The notes under the pieces: model-generated | What the model saw: only the letters and a program-made list of their open reading frames with translations | Databases searched by the model: none | Told to the model about the DNA's origin: nothing | Shown here: positions 1 to 11,030 of the stretch, piece after piece | Layout of the letters: each line of letters begins with the position of its first letter | Position numbering within the stretch: the stretch's first letter is position 1 | Made by a program: the position numbers and the translations under genes | DNA from: Dromiciops gliroides | Lineage: Eukaryota > Chordata > Mammalia > Microbiotheria > Microbiotheriidae | Direction of reading: 5' to 3' | DNA: 64,000 bases | NCBI RefSeq assembly: GCF_019393635.1 | Contig: NC_057862.1 | Location: forward strand, 262,088,441 to 262,152,440

Positions 1-600
1 GGACATATGCAAGTGGTATTGTAGAGACAGGAAAGCCAGGATGAGAGTAAGGAATTAAAGATGACCTTGCAGAGGCAAACCTGGATGGCACCATGATAAT
101 TATAAGGAAGTTCAAAAGAAAGGTGATTTTGGGGGGGGGGGAATAATTAATGTATCTGCTCATCCTGTGAGACTGTCACAAGGAAATCAAAAGGGGGAAC
201 TGAATGGTCCTCTAATTGACTGGTCACTGCCCAGAGCACAGCGAACGAAAGTGCCTGTAACAGCCACAAGTTGAGCTGGAGAGCAGGAAGGGGTGGGGGT
301 TGGGGGTATGGCTTGCTCTGGGTACCATGATAGTTGAATTGCCCTGGTACACAAATGCCTCAAAATGACTGAGGAGTTTAGGAACTTACAGAGCTTCAGG
401 AGGGGATAGAATGGGGTGTGGTTATGTAAGGTCATGGTCTCCTTGCATTTAGGCCATGATTCCCATTTTATGGAAACCACTGTACTAGAGGGGAAGAAAG
501 AGGGCTAGGAATAGTAATGATGAAGAGTAGTCTTAGCAGAAAATTATTATTCTTATCTCCACCAAAACCAGAAAGAGAGGGAAATGCCAGGCACTGCAGT
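1..600. other. POLE2 intron 12, nothing recognised
   Basis: A ten-base G-run near 131-141; otherwise no repeat or exon identified. Confidence 0.4.
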
Positions 601-639
601 GGCAAATGAAGAAATCTCTATAGCTGTCAGCCATCCTTA

Positions 640-890
640 GGTTCATAAGAACATAGTTACAGAGTTGAAAGAGACCTTGATTATCAGCTATTCTATTGCC
701 CTCATTTTGCTGGTAAGGAAACTCAGGTCAAGAGGGACAGTAAAATGTAAGCTCCTTGAGGAGAAAGGACTGTCTCCTTATATAGTTGTATTCCCCTTGC
801 TTAAAGGATTGTTTCCTGATATAGTTGCCATCCTCTCACCCTCAAAATTTTCTAGTATACAGTAGGTGTTTAATGTTTGTTGATTGCTTG
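640..890 (+). repeat. Old SINE/L2-like 3' ends
   Basis: TGTAAGCTCCTTGAGGAGAA and ACAGTAGGTGTTTAATGTTT are L2-type 3' signatures; the part before resembles an old SINE. Confidence 0.55.
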
Positions 891-979
891 ATGCACAAGG
901 TTAAAAAAGATGGTAAATAGCAGAACTGTGATTTGAAACTAGGAACTTTGACTTCAAATCCTGGACTTTTTCTATTATA

Positions 980-1187
980 CAGGGTAGACCAAAAGTCACA
1001 AAGGGGTTTCAATATTTAACGACTCCTTTTTTTGGTTTGTTTTTAATTTAAAATACCATAGCATCATGTAGAGTACATATAGGAAATGAATTTGTTATGT
1101 GTGAAAAAATCAAATCTCATAAATGGTGAAAAATAAAAAATAATTTTCAAAAAGTTATTAAAACAATGTGACTTTTAGAACACCCTG
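980..1187. mobile_element. Mariner-like MITE with terminal inverted repeats
   Basis: The ends CAGGGTAGACCAAAAGTCAC and the inverted CAGGGTGTTCTAAAAGTCAC are flanked by TA on both sides. The 208-bp interior is AT-rich with no coding capacity. Confidence 0.8.
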
Positions 1188-1304
1188 TACAACATAAGGA
1201 GGGCTTAGTCATGGAATAGTTATCACTTTTATACACAATTTGATTTATGAAAACATTCTCGTATTTCTTATTTGTGTCTTGTTTTTAAAAAGATCCTTCA
1301 ATAC

Positions 1305-1394
1305 CTTTCAATGACTGAATGTGATTTTTTCCATACGGTGCAGATGAAAAATTTCCACAGAAGATGAAACAGGTTGGAGGTACAGAAGAATAGC
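1305..1394 (-). CDS. POLE2: POLE2 exon 12
   Basis: This exon encodes [20 protein letters not shown] followed by GKNHIQSLK, part of the phosphoesterase-like domain. Acceptor CCTTAG|GC, donor AAAG|GTATTG. No exon 13 match was found between here and base 1, so the remaining exons are outside the window. Confidence 0.95.
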
Positions 1395-1522
1395 CTAAGG
1401 AGCATGAAAACAAATAAAGATTACTTTTTAATGCAAGAAGTCTATTTATAAACACATTAGCAATGTACATCATGAGGTTCCTTAGGACAAAGGGTAAGGA
1501 CATTTTTCAAAGTCTAATCAAA

Positions 1523-1672
1523 GGGGCCAGTAGATGGTGCAGTGGATAAAGCATTGGCCCTGGATTCAGGAGGACCTGAGTTCAAATCTCCCTCAGACAC
1601 TTGACACTTACTAGCTGTGTGACCCTGGGCAAGTCACTTAACCCTCATTGCCCTGCAAAAACAAAACAAAAC
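1523..1672 (+). mobile_element. WSINE1-like SINE
   Basis: Full-length copy with perfect 14-bp target duplication AAAGTCTAATCAAA (1509-1522, 1673-1686). In POLE2 intron 11. Confidence 0.92.
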
Positions 1673-1873
1673 AAAGTCTAATCAAATTGATAAATTGAAA
1701 TAAAGCTGTCACTTTCCAATTTGATAGAACCTGCTTGTCCTCTGCTGTAAAAATCTATATCACCTCTACACTATGATGAGGCATTGTATTTGTAGAAATC
1801 ACTGTTCTTATTTATTAGCTTCAAAAATCTTTTAAAAATGTTTTACTGTTAAATCATTATAAAAACTGAATGG

Positions 1874-2019
1874 GGGGCAGCTAGGTGGCGCAGTGGATAG
1901 AGCACCGGCCCTGGAGTCAGGAGTACCTGAATTCAAATCCGGCCTCAGACACTTGACACTTACTAGCTGTGTGACCCTGGGCAAGTCACTTAACCCCCAT
2001 TGCCTCACTTAAAAAAAAC
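1874..2019 (+). mobile_element. WSINE1-like SINE
   Basis: Full-length, close to consensus, target duplication AAAACTGAATGG. About 100 bp from POLE2 exon 11. Confidence 0.92.
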
Positions 2020-2121
2020 AAAACTGAATGGTCAAAGAATGCATTTTCTGAGTGTTTTGCTTAAGATATGAAATTATCAAGACAAGGATTCATGAATTCA
2101 GAACAATGACAAAATACATAC

Positions 2122-2294
2122 CAGAAAACATAATGTGAAGCTTTTCTAATACTTCTACTTGGTCTAACCAGACATCAGATACCAATACAAACATGGTATC
2201 TTCGTTCTCTTCTTCCAACTGTTTTAGTTTTGCAGAAGCTTTTACAGATGTAGAAGTTGGTCCACCAAAAAAATTCACATTTCCATAGTATGCC
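2122..2294 (-). CDS. POLE2: POLE2 exon 11
   Basis: The longest exon here (173 bp) encodes [12 protein letters not shown], an acidic coiled segment [11 protein letters not shown], and [15 protein letters not shown], which opens the catalytically inactive calcineurin-like phosphoesterase domain. Acceptor ATGTAG|GG, donor TTCTG|GTATGT. Confidence 0.96.
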
Positions 2295-2674
2295 CTACAT
2301 AATAGAAAAAACATCATTTTTTTCCTTCCGAACTACACTCTAGATCTGAGTAATTTCCCTCCTCATTTTATACTGCAGCTCTGTTCCAATTAGGGGTTTT
2401 CACAACAATATATTTCAAGAAAATACTCAAACCTAAACAAACTAATCAATATCATAAACAATTAAAAGGTATAGAGAGAGAGTAGGGAAGAGTGTGGAAG
2501 TGATGGATGGTTAGCAGAAACATCTGAACATCAAAAATATGCTATTTGCCTTGCTATGATGGTGTCCATTTTAGACAAACTCCGGGACTGCTTTTTGCTT
2601 TTCTATCCAGCCTTTACTTTGTCAGTCTTTGCTAGCTTCAAAAGGAATAAAATAATTTTGAAATTATAAGAGGA

Positions 2675-2804
2675 GGGGCGGCTAGGTAGTGCAGTGAATA
2701 GAGCACCAGCCCTGGATTCAGGACCCAAATTCATATCCAGCCTCAGACCCTTAACACTAGCTGTGTGACCCTGAGGAAGTCACTTAACCCCAATTGCCTC
2801 ACAA
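2675..2804 (+). mobile_element. WSINE1-like SINE
   Basis: Diverged copy with a small internal deletion at the CACTTAACACTTACTAG region. Confidence 0.85.
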
Positions 2805-2932
2805 ATATATATGAGGAAAGCAGTGAATAGATGTAACTGGATGACATGTACTTACACAGATAGACAAAGGAGGAGGATGAGAGTATTATGTGAAGGTGGT
2901 ATCTATGAGTTTTGTCTCTTCCTCTATTCTGT

Positions 2933-3113
2933 TGGGTTTGGTTTTTTTTGGTTGGTTTGTTTTTTGTTTTTTTTTTGCGGGGCAATAGGGGTTAAGTGAC
3001 TTGCCCAAGGTCACACAGTTAGTAAGTGTCAAGTGTCTGAGGCCGGATTTGAACTCAGGAACTCCTGAATCCAGGGCCGGTGCTTTATCCACTGTGCCAT
3101 CTAGCCGCCCCCC
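2933..3113 (-). mobile_element. WSINE1-like SINE
   Basis: Reverse copy with T-rich tail; target duplication CTCTATTCTGT on both sides. Confidence 0.92.
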
Positions 3114-3769
3114 CTCTATTCTGTATTGCAAAACTTCTCTATACTATATCCTGTTCTTTGCTCCTATCTCAAGACTGTGAGGCAACCTTTCTCCTTACTA
3201 GAGCCACCCCTTTCTTGCAGCCCTTGATTCCAACAACTTTTATTTAGCAGTTTGACTCATTAATCTTGCCCCTTTTAACACGTTCAGTTTCTCATTTTCT
3301 CCTGCCTAAAAAACATGATCAGGCTTCTCTACTTTAAAAATCTTCTTTTGACTCTGCTATTGCCTTAAGTTATTTTCCTCTTTTTCATGATTAAGGGGAG
3401 AACTTATGCACTGCCTCTAGTCTTTCACTGCTTATGTAGTCTTCAACCTTTTGCAATCTAGCTTCTGACTCCACCATTCTAATGAAACTTGGTTCTCAAA
3501 GGTGGCCAGAGATCTTTTAATTGCTAAATCTGATAGCTTTTTCTTAATAATCATTATCATTTATAGCTCACATAATACATAATATATAACACAGCACTTC
3601 AAAAATTATTAAGCACTTTCCTCACAATAATCCTCCCATTTTGCAGATGAGGAAAGTGAGTATGTGTCTAACTCATAGTCACAGAAATAGCACCTAGCTA
3701 GCCCTGTGAGCATTCTTTCTTAAGTCTCCTTCATTGGTTCATTATCTGTTTGTTAATATAAATAGTCTC

Positions 3770-3919
3770 GGGGCAGCTAGGTGGCACAGTGGATAGAGCA
3801 CCGGCCCTGGATTCAGGAGGACCTGAGTTCAAATACGGCATCAGACACTTACCACTTACTAGCTGTGTAACCCTGGGCAAGTCACTTAACCCCAACTGCC
3901 TCACCAAAAAAAAAAAAAT
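3770..3919 (+). mobile_element. WSINE1-like SINE
   Basis: Full-length; flanks share ATAGTCTC. Confidence 0.9.
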
Positions 3920-4909
3920 AGATAGTCTCCTTACACTTCCTCCTCATTTCAAAATTTTTCTTAGCTCAGGTGCCAACTACTCCATGAAGCTTTCCTGGGT
4001 CTGGTCCTTTGTTCCCACTCTTAAATGAGAGCATTCTCTCCCTATCCAGATTTTCACAACTCATTCTGTCTGGTTGTCTCCTTTGTCCCATTATTCTCTG
4101 CTTTATATTGATCTGTGCTTGTCACAAATCTTTTTATCCAGTGCCCAAGACAGGTGCTTAATGTTTCCTGAATATGTTGTATTCTTTCTAATGCAAGTAA
4201 CTTTTCTTTTTAAATGTCTCTAGCTGCTCAAACCTAAAACCTAAAACTTCCTAAAGTGGGCTTTGGCATTCAGAATTCAGAATTTGGCTATTCTTACAAT
4301 GGAATCTTAATCCCTTTTCCAAAACAACAATGGCAATGATTATAAAAACAATAACTGCAATAATGTCAATAACTGACATTTCTATAGCACTTTAAGGTCA
4401 GTAAAGCACTTTGTATCGGTTTTCTCATTTTATCCTCACAAATCTGCTCTCAGGTAAATGTAAACATAATGCTATCATCTTACCTATATGTAGCAATTAA
4501 TATTTTCAAACTACATTCACATTTATCACCTCATTTGATCCTCAACAACCCCATAATGTATGTAGGGCAAATATTTTTATGTCCGTTTTCCAAATGACAA
4601 AACTGGGGCCCAGAAAAGTTTATAGGAATTAGTACTGAAAGGGATTTAAGTAAGTTCAACTCCCTCCTCCCAAAGATGTTAAATGACTTGTGCAAGATGA
4701 CACAGTTAAAGGAAGAAATAACACTAGAACCTGGGTTTGCTGGGCCCAAAGGTTTTTGTACTAGGCCACAATTTCTCAGGTGCTATTTTTACATACCTGT
4801 TACAAAGGTAATGCTAATATCATATCTGATAATATCATGTCTTACATTTACTACTGCCAAATTTACAACATTCACATATTTGCAGATGGGTCAAAATACA
4901 AATTTTTAC

Positions 4910-4982
4910 CTAGTTGTGCTGGAAGGTTCAATGGGAGGAAATCCAAAGGCATTAACATGAAAAATCTGATCTTCAAACCAAC
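4910..4982 (-). CDS. POLE2: POLE2 exon 10
   Basis: This exon encodes WFEDQIFHVNAFGFPPIEPS and then STT (residues about 228-252). Acceptor TTTCAG|GT, donor ACTAG|GTAAAA. Confidence 0.95.
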
Positions 4983-5134
4983 CTGAAAAATATTATATTA
5001 AGCAGATACAATCAGCTGTATTCAAATTGGGAAAAAAACAAAATTAAGTAACAATTAAAGCTGGTCTACATAGTTATCCAATGTGGAGTAACAAAATTGC
5101 AGCCAATTCCCCTCTAGGCTGTATTCCCCACTTT

Positions 5135-5280
5135 GGACTTTCCCTCATAGAGCCTGTTGTCCTGGCTCAGTACCTCTCCCTTCCTCATTTCAGGTTCCTT
5201 TTGGGTGTCTTCCCCTACCAGAATGTAAGCTTCTTGAGTTTTATATTCCTTTCTGCTTGTATTTGTATTTCCAGTGCTTA
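5135..5280 (+). repeat. L2-like LINE 3' end
   Basis: Contains AGAATGTAAGCTTCTTGAG and TTGTATTTCCAGTGCTTAGC, typical of the conserved L2 3' end. Confidence 0.6.
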
Positions 5281-5570
5281 GCGGCACAGTGGATAGAGTG
5301 CTGGGCCTGGAGTCAGGAATACCAGAGTTCAAATCCAGCCTCAAATTCTTACCAACTCTATGACCCTGAGTAAGTCATCTAACCTCGGTTTGCTTCAGTT
5401 TCCTCATCTGTAAAATGAGGCTAGTAATAGTACCTATTTTCCAAGGTTGTTATGAGGACAAAATGAGATAATATTTGTAAAGAACTTCTTAATACAGTTC
5501 CTGGCATATGGTAAGTGCTATATAAGTGTTAACTATCATCATTATTATTATTATTTCCTCCCGAAAAATA
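5281..5570 (+). mobile_element. Older long CORE-SINE (MIR/MON-like)
   Basis: tRNA-like head, CORE, then TCAGTTTCCTCATCTGTAAAA and a GTAAAGAACTT...AAGTGCTATATAAGTG tail. Confidence 0.75.
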
Positions 5571-5697
5571 AAGATACAAAAGGCATCAATAAAACGTTTC
5601 TTAATGGGGAAAAAACTCCATTTGACCCTTCTGTCTCTTCAAGTTATTATCCTGTATCTATTTTCTTTTTCATAGACACACTTCTAAAAAACCTATC

Positions 5698-5861
5698 TGG
5701 GGGGCAGCTAGATGGCGCAGTGGTTAAAGCACCGGCCCTGGATTCAGGAGTACCTGAGTTCAAATCCAGCCTCAGACACTTGACACTTACTAGCTGTGTG
5801 ACCCTGGGGAAGTCACTTAACCCCCATTGCCTGCAAAACAAACAAACAAACAAAACAAAAC
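5698..5861 (+). mobile_element. WSINE1-like SINE
   Basis: Full-length; target duplication AAAAACCTATC (5686-5697, 5862-5872). Confidence 0.92.
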
Positions 5862-6176
5862 AAAAACCTATCCACACTCATTGCCTTTACTTTCTCAACT
5901 CCTACTCACTTCTCAATCTCTTGGAATCTGCTTTTGCATCCCATAACGCATTTGAAACTGCTCTCTCAAAGATTACTGAAAATCCCAAATGCTAAACTTG
6001 ATCATTTATTTCTCAGTCCTTACCCTTCTTAACCTATTTCCTTCTTTTGTCACCATTGAACATACCCTCCTCTTAGGGTCCTCTTCTCTTGGCTTTTATG
6101 AAATGGTTTTTCCTGGTTCTCCTACAATTTGTCTGACTTCTTTGCTCAATCAATAAGCATTTACTGAAAATCTACT

Positions 6177-6317
6177 ATGGGGGCAGCTAGGTGGTGCAGT
6201 GGATAAAGCACTGGCCCCGAGTTCAAATGTGACCTCAGACACTTGACACTTACTAGCTGTGTGACCCTGGGTAAGTCACTTAACTCTCATTGCCTCACCA
6301 AAAAAAAAAAAGAAAAA
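6177..6317 (+). mobile_element. WSINE1-like SINE
   Basis: Lacks about ten bases near the middle; target duplication GAAAATCTACT. It split an older LINE-derived repeat. Confidence 0.9.
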
Positions 6318-6897
6318 GAAAATCTACTGTATCAGGCACTGGGAATACAAAGAAAAAAATGAATAATCTCTACTCAAACAGTTTGTACTCTATTGGGGGA
6401 AAGACATGTACATACACATATGTATATACATAAGTACAAAATTAATAAACAAATGGGAACAGAATGCAGAATAGTTAGAGAAGGCACTATCAGTTGGAAG
6501 GATCAAAGAAGGCTTAGAGTAGAAGGTGGTGCTTAAACTATTTCTTGAAGGAAGTCAGGTGGAGGTGAGAAATGAGTGCATTCCAGGCATGATCAATGGC
6601 CACTGCAAAGGCAGTGCCACTCTCTTCATCCTTTCTCCATGATCTCATAGGCTCCCATCAATTCAATGATCATTTTTATGCATATGACCCCCAAATCTAT
6701 ATATCCAGCCCTAATCCAGTCCCACATCACCAACTGCCTGCTGAATTCCACCTGCATGTCTCAATGGCATTTCAGATACAGTATGTTCAAAACAGAAATT
6801 GTCATCTCCCCCCCCCCCCAAGCTCACCCCTCTTCCAGATTTCTCTATTTTGTTAAAGGGTACCAATATCCTCCTAGTCACCTGGAATGACAATCTT

Positions 6898-6992
6898 TTT
6901 TTTTTAAATAAGTTGTGTGGTTTTTTTAAATTTATGTCTTTTTTTTTTAACTCAGGTCTTCCTGCTTTATCCACTGTGCCACCTACCTGCCC
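6898..6992 (-). mobile_element. Rearranged short WSINE1-like SINE
   Basis: Only the SINE head and a T-rich stretch remain, yet a 17-bp target duplication CCTGGAATGACAATCTT flanks it, so it inserted in shortened form. Confidence 0.85.
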
Positions 6993-7676
6993 CCTGGAAT
7001 GACAATCTTAAAAAGTCATCCTCTACTCTTTTCTCTCCTTCACTACTATTCATAACAAACCAATTGCCAAGTATTGTCAATTCTACCTCTACAATGTGTC
7101 TCATAGATATTGCATTAGACCACTATTCCAGGTGCTCATGACATCTCACATGAACTATGTATGGTAAATGCTTCCCAGTTTGACTTTCTAATTTAATTTT
7201 CATCCATTCTCCTCACAGCCACCAAAATAACCTTCCTAAAGCACCATGTCATTCCCTGGCTAAAGAATCTTAAATAGTGCCTTATATTTCAATGAGACAG
7301 TTTGATGACCCAGAAGCCATTACTGATCTTCCTATCAGCACTCTCTCTCTGAAAGAGAAGCTAGTCTATGGAACAAGAGATTCCCTCACAGTTTTATTCT
7401 GGGGTCAGGCTGAATCAGAGAGTGTTTATGCAATGTAATTTCTGAGAATATTATAGAACATATCCACTAAAGTGCCTTTGAACCCAGAAAGAGAATTAAT
7501 AAATTCAATCAATAGCAATAAGGGATGAGGCTCCTGTGGCTATTCCCAAGTACAACTGACCGGTCGACCATCACATACCCACACCCTACAAGAGATATAT
7601 TGTCACTGTCATTTAGTTACTAATGATATATTACAGACTCCCACTCAGGTTTGTATGAGTTAAATTGTAGAGGAAA

Positions 7677-7828
7677 GAGGCAGCAAGGTGACACAGCAGA
7701 CAGAGCACTGGCCATAAAGTTAGGAGGATCTGAGTTCAAATTCATCCTCAGACAATCGACACTCACTAGTTGTATGACCCTGAGCAAGTCACTTAACCCT
7801 CACTGTCTCACTCCCCCTGCAAAAAAAA
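7677..7828 (+). mobile_element. Diverged WSINE1-like SINE
   Basis: Several substitutions in head and CORE; flanks AATTGTAGAGGAAA / AATTGGAGGAAAA. Confidence 0.85.
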
Positions 7829-8054
7829 ATTGGAGGAAAATAGGACTCTATTCAGACCAATAAAATATTATTAAGAAAATATTTTGTGATGTGACCCTAA
7901 ATTAAATTTAAATTTAAACATTATTTATATGAATTCAACTTCCCCAGATAGTTACTTAGTAAAAATTCAAACTTTTATAATGCTTTCTTATTTTAATGTA
8001 CCTAGAATATACAGAATTATGGTCAGGAGAAAAAGAGAACATTTTAAAACTTAC

Positions 8055-8103
8055 CTTCTGCTAAGACAAAGCATGACTCTGTATATAGACCACTATGATA
8101 CTG
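8055..8103 (-). CDS. POLE2: POLE2 exon 9
   Basis: This exon encodes QYHSGLYTESCFVLAE plus the first base of a Gly codon (residues about 212-228). It begins directly after the AC end of the U12 intron and ends GAAG|GTAAGT. Confidence 0.95.
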
Positions 8104-8278
8104 GTATTCATTAGTTCAGGAAAATAATGAAATCTGTCTTTGGTGGGTTGGAGGATAAGAACCTATGATTTCACCAGGGAACTCCTAATATGAAAAACTG
8201 CCTTCAGAGATGCATGTGAAATCTATGTTACAATGATGTCTTGGCAAGGAGATAAAAATGATTTGCCGACAATCATAG

Positions 8279-8280
<2 letters not shown>

Positions 8281-8324
<44 letters not shown>
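8281..8324. repeat. (AC)22 microsatellite
   Basis: Pure dinucleotide run inside the U12 intron of POLE2. Confidence 0.97.
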
Positions 8325-8325
<1 letters not shown>

Positions 8326-8517
8326 ATGTTCTCTCTCAACTAATAAGATATTTCTATTTGGACACATTTAACATTTATCAGTGTGGACATACCATTGCCA
8401 AAGAAAATTGTAAATATGCATTTTGTACCACATGATTAATCCCAAGGAGGCTTGCCTTATCATGATGGTAAAGAAAATTTTTAGCATCACTAGAAATCTT
8501 CATTTTACAATGACTTG

Positions 8518-8673
8518 GGAAGCAGCTAGGTGGTGCAGTGGCTAAAGCACCAGCCTTGGATTCAGGAGGAACCGAGTTCAAACCCAGCCTCAGACAGTTG
8601 ACACTTACTAGCTGTGTGACCCTGGGCAAGTCACTTAACCCTCACTGTCCCACCAAAAAAAAAAAAAAAAAAG
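8518..8673 (+). mobile_element. WSINE1-like SINE
   Basis: Full-length with a long A-tail; inside the U12 intron of POLE2. Confidence 0.9.
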
Positions 8674-8933
8674 AAATTAAGGTGACATAAAAACTAAACA
8701 TAACAATAGAATGACTTGTTCAGATTCCCAGGGCAAGTTCCTTGTGGATAGAGAATAAAGTTATAAAGTATATGATACTATATCTGTGAACAAAATTATT
8801 TTGTTCCCTTTCTCTACAGAACTCATTGATAATCTAGACAGGTCATTGTGTGGAAAAGATGTAATTAATTTTCTCAATTCATCAATAAGTTCCTTTGGGA
8901 AAAAAATATTGCTTCTTGATACATAAAGGATAT

Positions 8934-8990
8934 GGCTTTACTGAGATTCAGTTGCACTGTTCCTGTAGGATCTTCCAAGAAATATTTCCC
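8934..8990 (-). CDS. POLE2: POLE2 exon 8
   Basis: Nineteen codons in phase 0 encode GKYFLEDPTGTVQLNLSKA, the OB-fold core. The exon is followed by ATATCCTTT rather than a GT donor. Using the nearby internal GTAAAG as donor would break the frame with exon 9, so the AT-AC junction is required. Confidence 0.95.
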
Positions 8991-9069
8991 CTAAAAATAT
9001 TAAAAGAAAAAGGTAAAAGTATGTGCAAAAATTAACAATTAACTGCCTCTTAATGAAAACTAATAATTA

Positions 9070-9262
9070 TCATAATGTGGCACAGTGAAAATGGCACTGA
9101 ACTAGCAATCCAAACATCTGAGTTAAAATTACAGATCTGTTGGGGAGTATGGGAAGTTCATTTCATTTCATACTGACTTTCCACATCAATAAAATAGAGA
9201 TAATACTATATGCCCTGTCTCCACCGCATAAGGCAGTTTTGAATAATAAATGAGATAGTATA
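9070..9262 (+). repeat. MIR-like old SINE
   Basis: Degenerate head and tail order, including ACATCAATAAAATAGAGATAA in place of the usual TCATCTGTAAAATG. Confidence 0.5.
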
Positions 9263-9269
9263 TGCTGAA

Positions 9270-9695
9270 GCAACCTATGGCTCTTCGGTTGTTTCAGTCA
9301 TGTCCTACTCTTCATGACCCCATTTGGGGTTTTCTTGGCAGAAACACAGGAGTGGTTTGCCATTTCCTTCCCCAGCTCATTTTACAAATGAAGAACTGAG
9401 GGGTGGCTAGGTGGCACAGTGGATAAAGCACCTGCCCTGGAGTCAGGAGTACCTGAGTTCAAATCCGGCCTCAGACACTTAACACTTACTAGCTGTGTGA
9501 CCCTGGGCAAGTCACTTAACCCCAATTGCCTCACTAAAAAAAAAAAAAATTGAAGAACTGAGGCAAACAAAGTAAAGTGACTGCCAGGGTCACACAGCTA
9601 GTAAGTGTCTGAGGCTGGATTTGAACTCATGAGGGAAGATGAGTCTTCCAGACTCCAGACCCAGTATTCTATTTACTGTACCACCTAGCTACCAG
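9270..9695 (-). mobile_element. Long CORE-SINE split by a younger SINE
   Basis: Head at the right (GGTAGCTAGGTGGTAC on the minus strand), tail at the left with CCCATTTGGGGTTTTCTTGG. The copy at 9402-9548 is inserted in it, so it is older. Confidence 0.85.
9402..9548 (+). mobile_element. WSINE1-like SINE
   Basis: Nested in the long CORE-SINE; target duplication (AAT)TGAAGAACTGAGG. Confidence 0.92.
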
Positions 9696-10051
9696 AAGCA
9701 ACTATAATCTTATACTTAATCAAACAAAAGCAGCATGCAAAAGATATTCAATAACTCATGCTTCCTGATTCCTTTTCTAAAGAGTTCTTTCCTTTGTTCT
9801 ATTATGTTCAACCTATTTTTTATCCTTACTGCCATCTCCAATCCCGCTACCCCTCGGTACTCTTTCATACCATCACCCAAGCTCTGACTTTACCTTCCTC
9901 CTTTCCCAATTCTTACCCTGTGGTTAATAAATTCAACTCCATTCTGTCTTCTACTCTCAAATCTCTTGGCCCTCTGTTCTTTCACTACTCATGTCTTGTC
10001 AAAATCCAAACCTGGATTAATTCTACCATTGATTATTTACTGAGCTAAGAG

Positions 10052-10345
10052 AAGTCACTCAAGCAAGCTAAATGGGTCCACTAAAAATGGACATTATCCA
10101 CAATGACCAAACACAATTCCAGAGGTTGAATGGTGAAGCATACAACAGAGAAAAGTGCTGGGCTCAGGGTATAGAATAAGCACATACACATACACACACA
10201 CATATGCATACATGCATATATACACATACATGCACACACATATACATACAAAGACAGAGAAAGAGAGAAAGTCACCCAACAAAGCTAACTAGGTCCACTA
10301 AAAGTGTATGTTATCCACAATGACCACACACAATTCCAGAGTTGA
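10052..10345 (+). repeat. Direct duplication around a CA-rich tract
   Basis: About 75 bp (10062-10125: GTCCACTAAAAATGG, TTATCCACAATGACC, ACACAATTCCAGAG) recurs at 10285-10345. An imperfect (CA)/(CATA) tract at about 10180-10255 lies between. Confidence 0.8.
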
Positions 10346-10542
10346 TTCTGATCCTTGCTACTCTCTTTTCTGGATTTTCATAATACTTTCTCCTGATTAT
10401 CTGAGCAGACCTATCATCTCCTTTGTGGGTTAATGATCTACATTATACCCTCTAGGATATATAAGAGTATGTCCTGGAAGTCCTCTCTTTCTATACTGTG
10501 TCACTTGGTAACCTCACCAATCAGTTAAAAAGTATTTATTAT

Positions 10543-10687
10543 GGGGGCAGCCAGGTGGCACAGTGGATAAGGCACCAGCTCTGGATTCAGGAGGACCTAA
10601 GTTCAAATCTGGCCTTAAACACTTGACACTTACTAGCTGTATAACCCTGGGCAAGTCACTTAACCCCAATTGCCTCACCCCCCCCAA
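10543..10687 (+). mobile_element. WSINE1-like SINE
   Basis: Full-length; perfect 16-bp target duplication AAAAAGTATTTATTAT. Confidence 0.93.
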
Positions 10688-10779
10688 AAAAAGTATTTAT
10701 TATAAGTATGTGCCTTCAGAAAAAAGAACTGTGCAATCTGAATCATACTGATTCTACTTTTTTAGTTTTTCCTTTTTTG

Positions 10780-11030
10780 AGGTTTTTCCCTTTTGTTCTG
10801 ATTCTTCTTTCACAACATGACTGATGCAGAAATATGTTTAATGTGATTGTACATATATAACTGCTATCAGATTGCTTTCTGTCTTGGGAAAGAGAGGGAG
10901 GGAGAAAAATTTGAAACTCAAAATCTTATAAAACACTTATAAAACACTTAACACTTACTAGCTGTGTGACCCTGGGCAAGTCACTTAACCCCAATTGCCT
11001 CACTAACAAAAAAAAATGTAATTGGGAAAT
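10780..11030 (+). mobile_element. L1 3' end, split by a truncated SINE
   Basis: T-rich block, CATGACTGATGCAGAAATATG, G-rich tract and A-rich end of an L1 3' UTR. A 5'-truncated SINE sits at about 10947-11016. Confidence 0.75.
10947..11016 (+). mobile_element. 5'-truncated SINE in an L1 tail
   Basis: Only the CACTTACTAGCTGTGTG end and the tail are present. Confidence 0.8.

Larger units (their letters stand above)
8104..8933 (-). other. POLE2: U12-type AT-AC intron (POLE2 intron 8)
   Basis: The 5' splice site at 8933-8925 reads ATATCCTTT, a perfect U12 AT-AC donor. The 3' end reads TTTTCCTGAACTAATGAATAC and then exon 9: the branch-site match TTCCTGAAC is followed by a terminal AC about 11 bases after the branch A. 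There is no polypyrimidine tract. The intron is 830 bp and carries a (CA)22 repeat (8281-8324) and a SINE (about 8518-8673). Splicing by the minor spliceosome is inferred from these signals. Confidence 0.95.

Noticed and set aside
8281..8324. CA repeat or SINE arrays as a CRISPR-like array
   Set aside because: Simple dinucleotide repeat and dispersed SINEs in a vertebrate nuclear genome; no regular repeat-spacer structure.
8925..8952. GTAAAG within exon 8 as an ordinary GT donor for POLE2
   Set aside because: It would remove conserved residues and put exon 9 out of frame with any AG acceptor; the AT-AC pair restores both.
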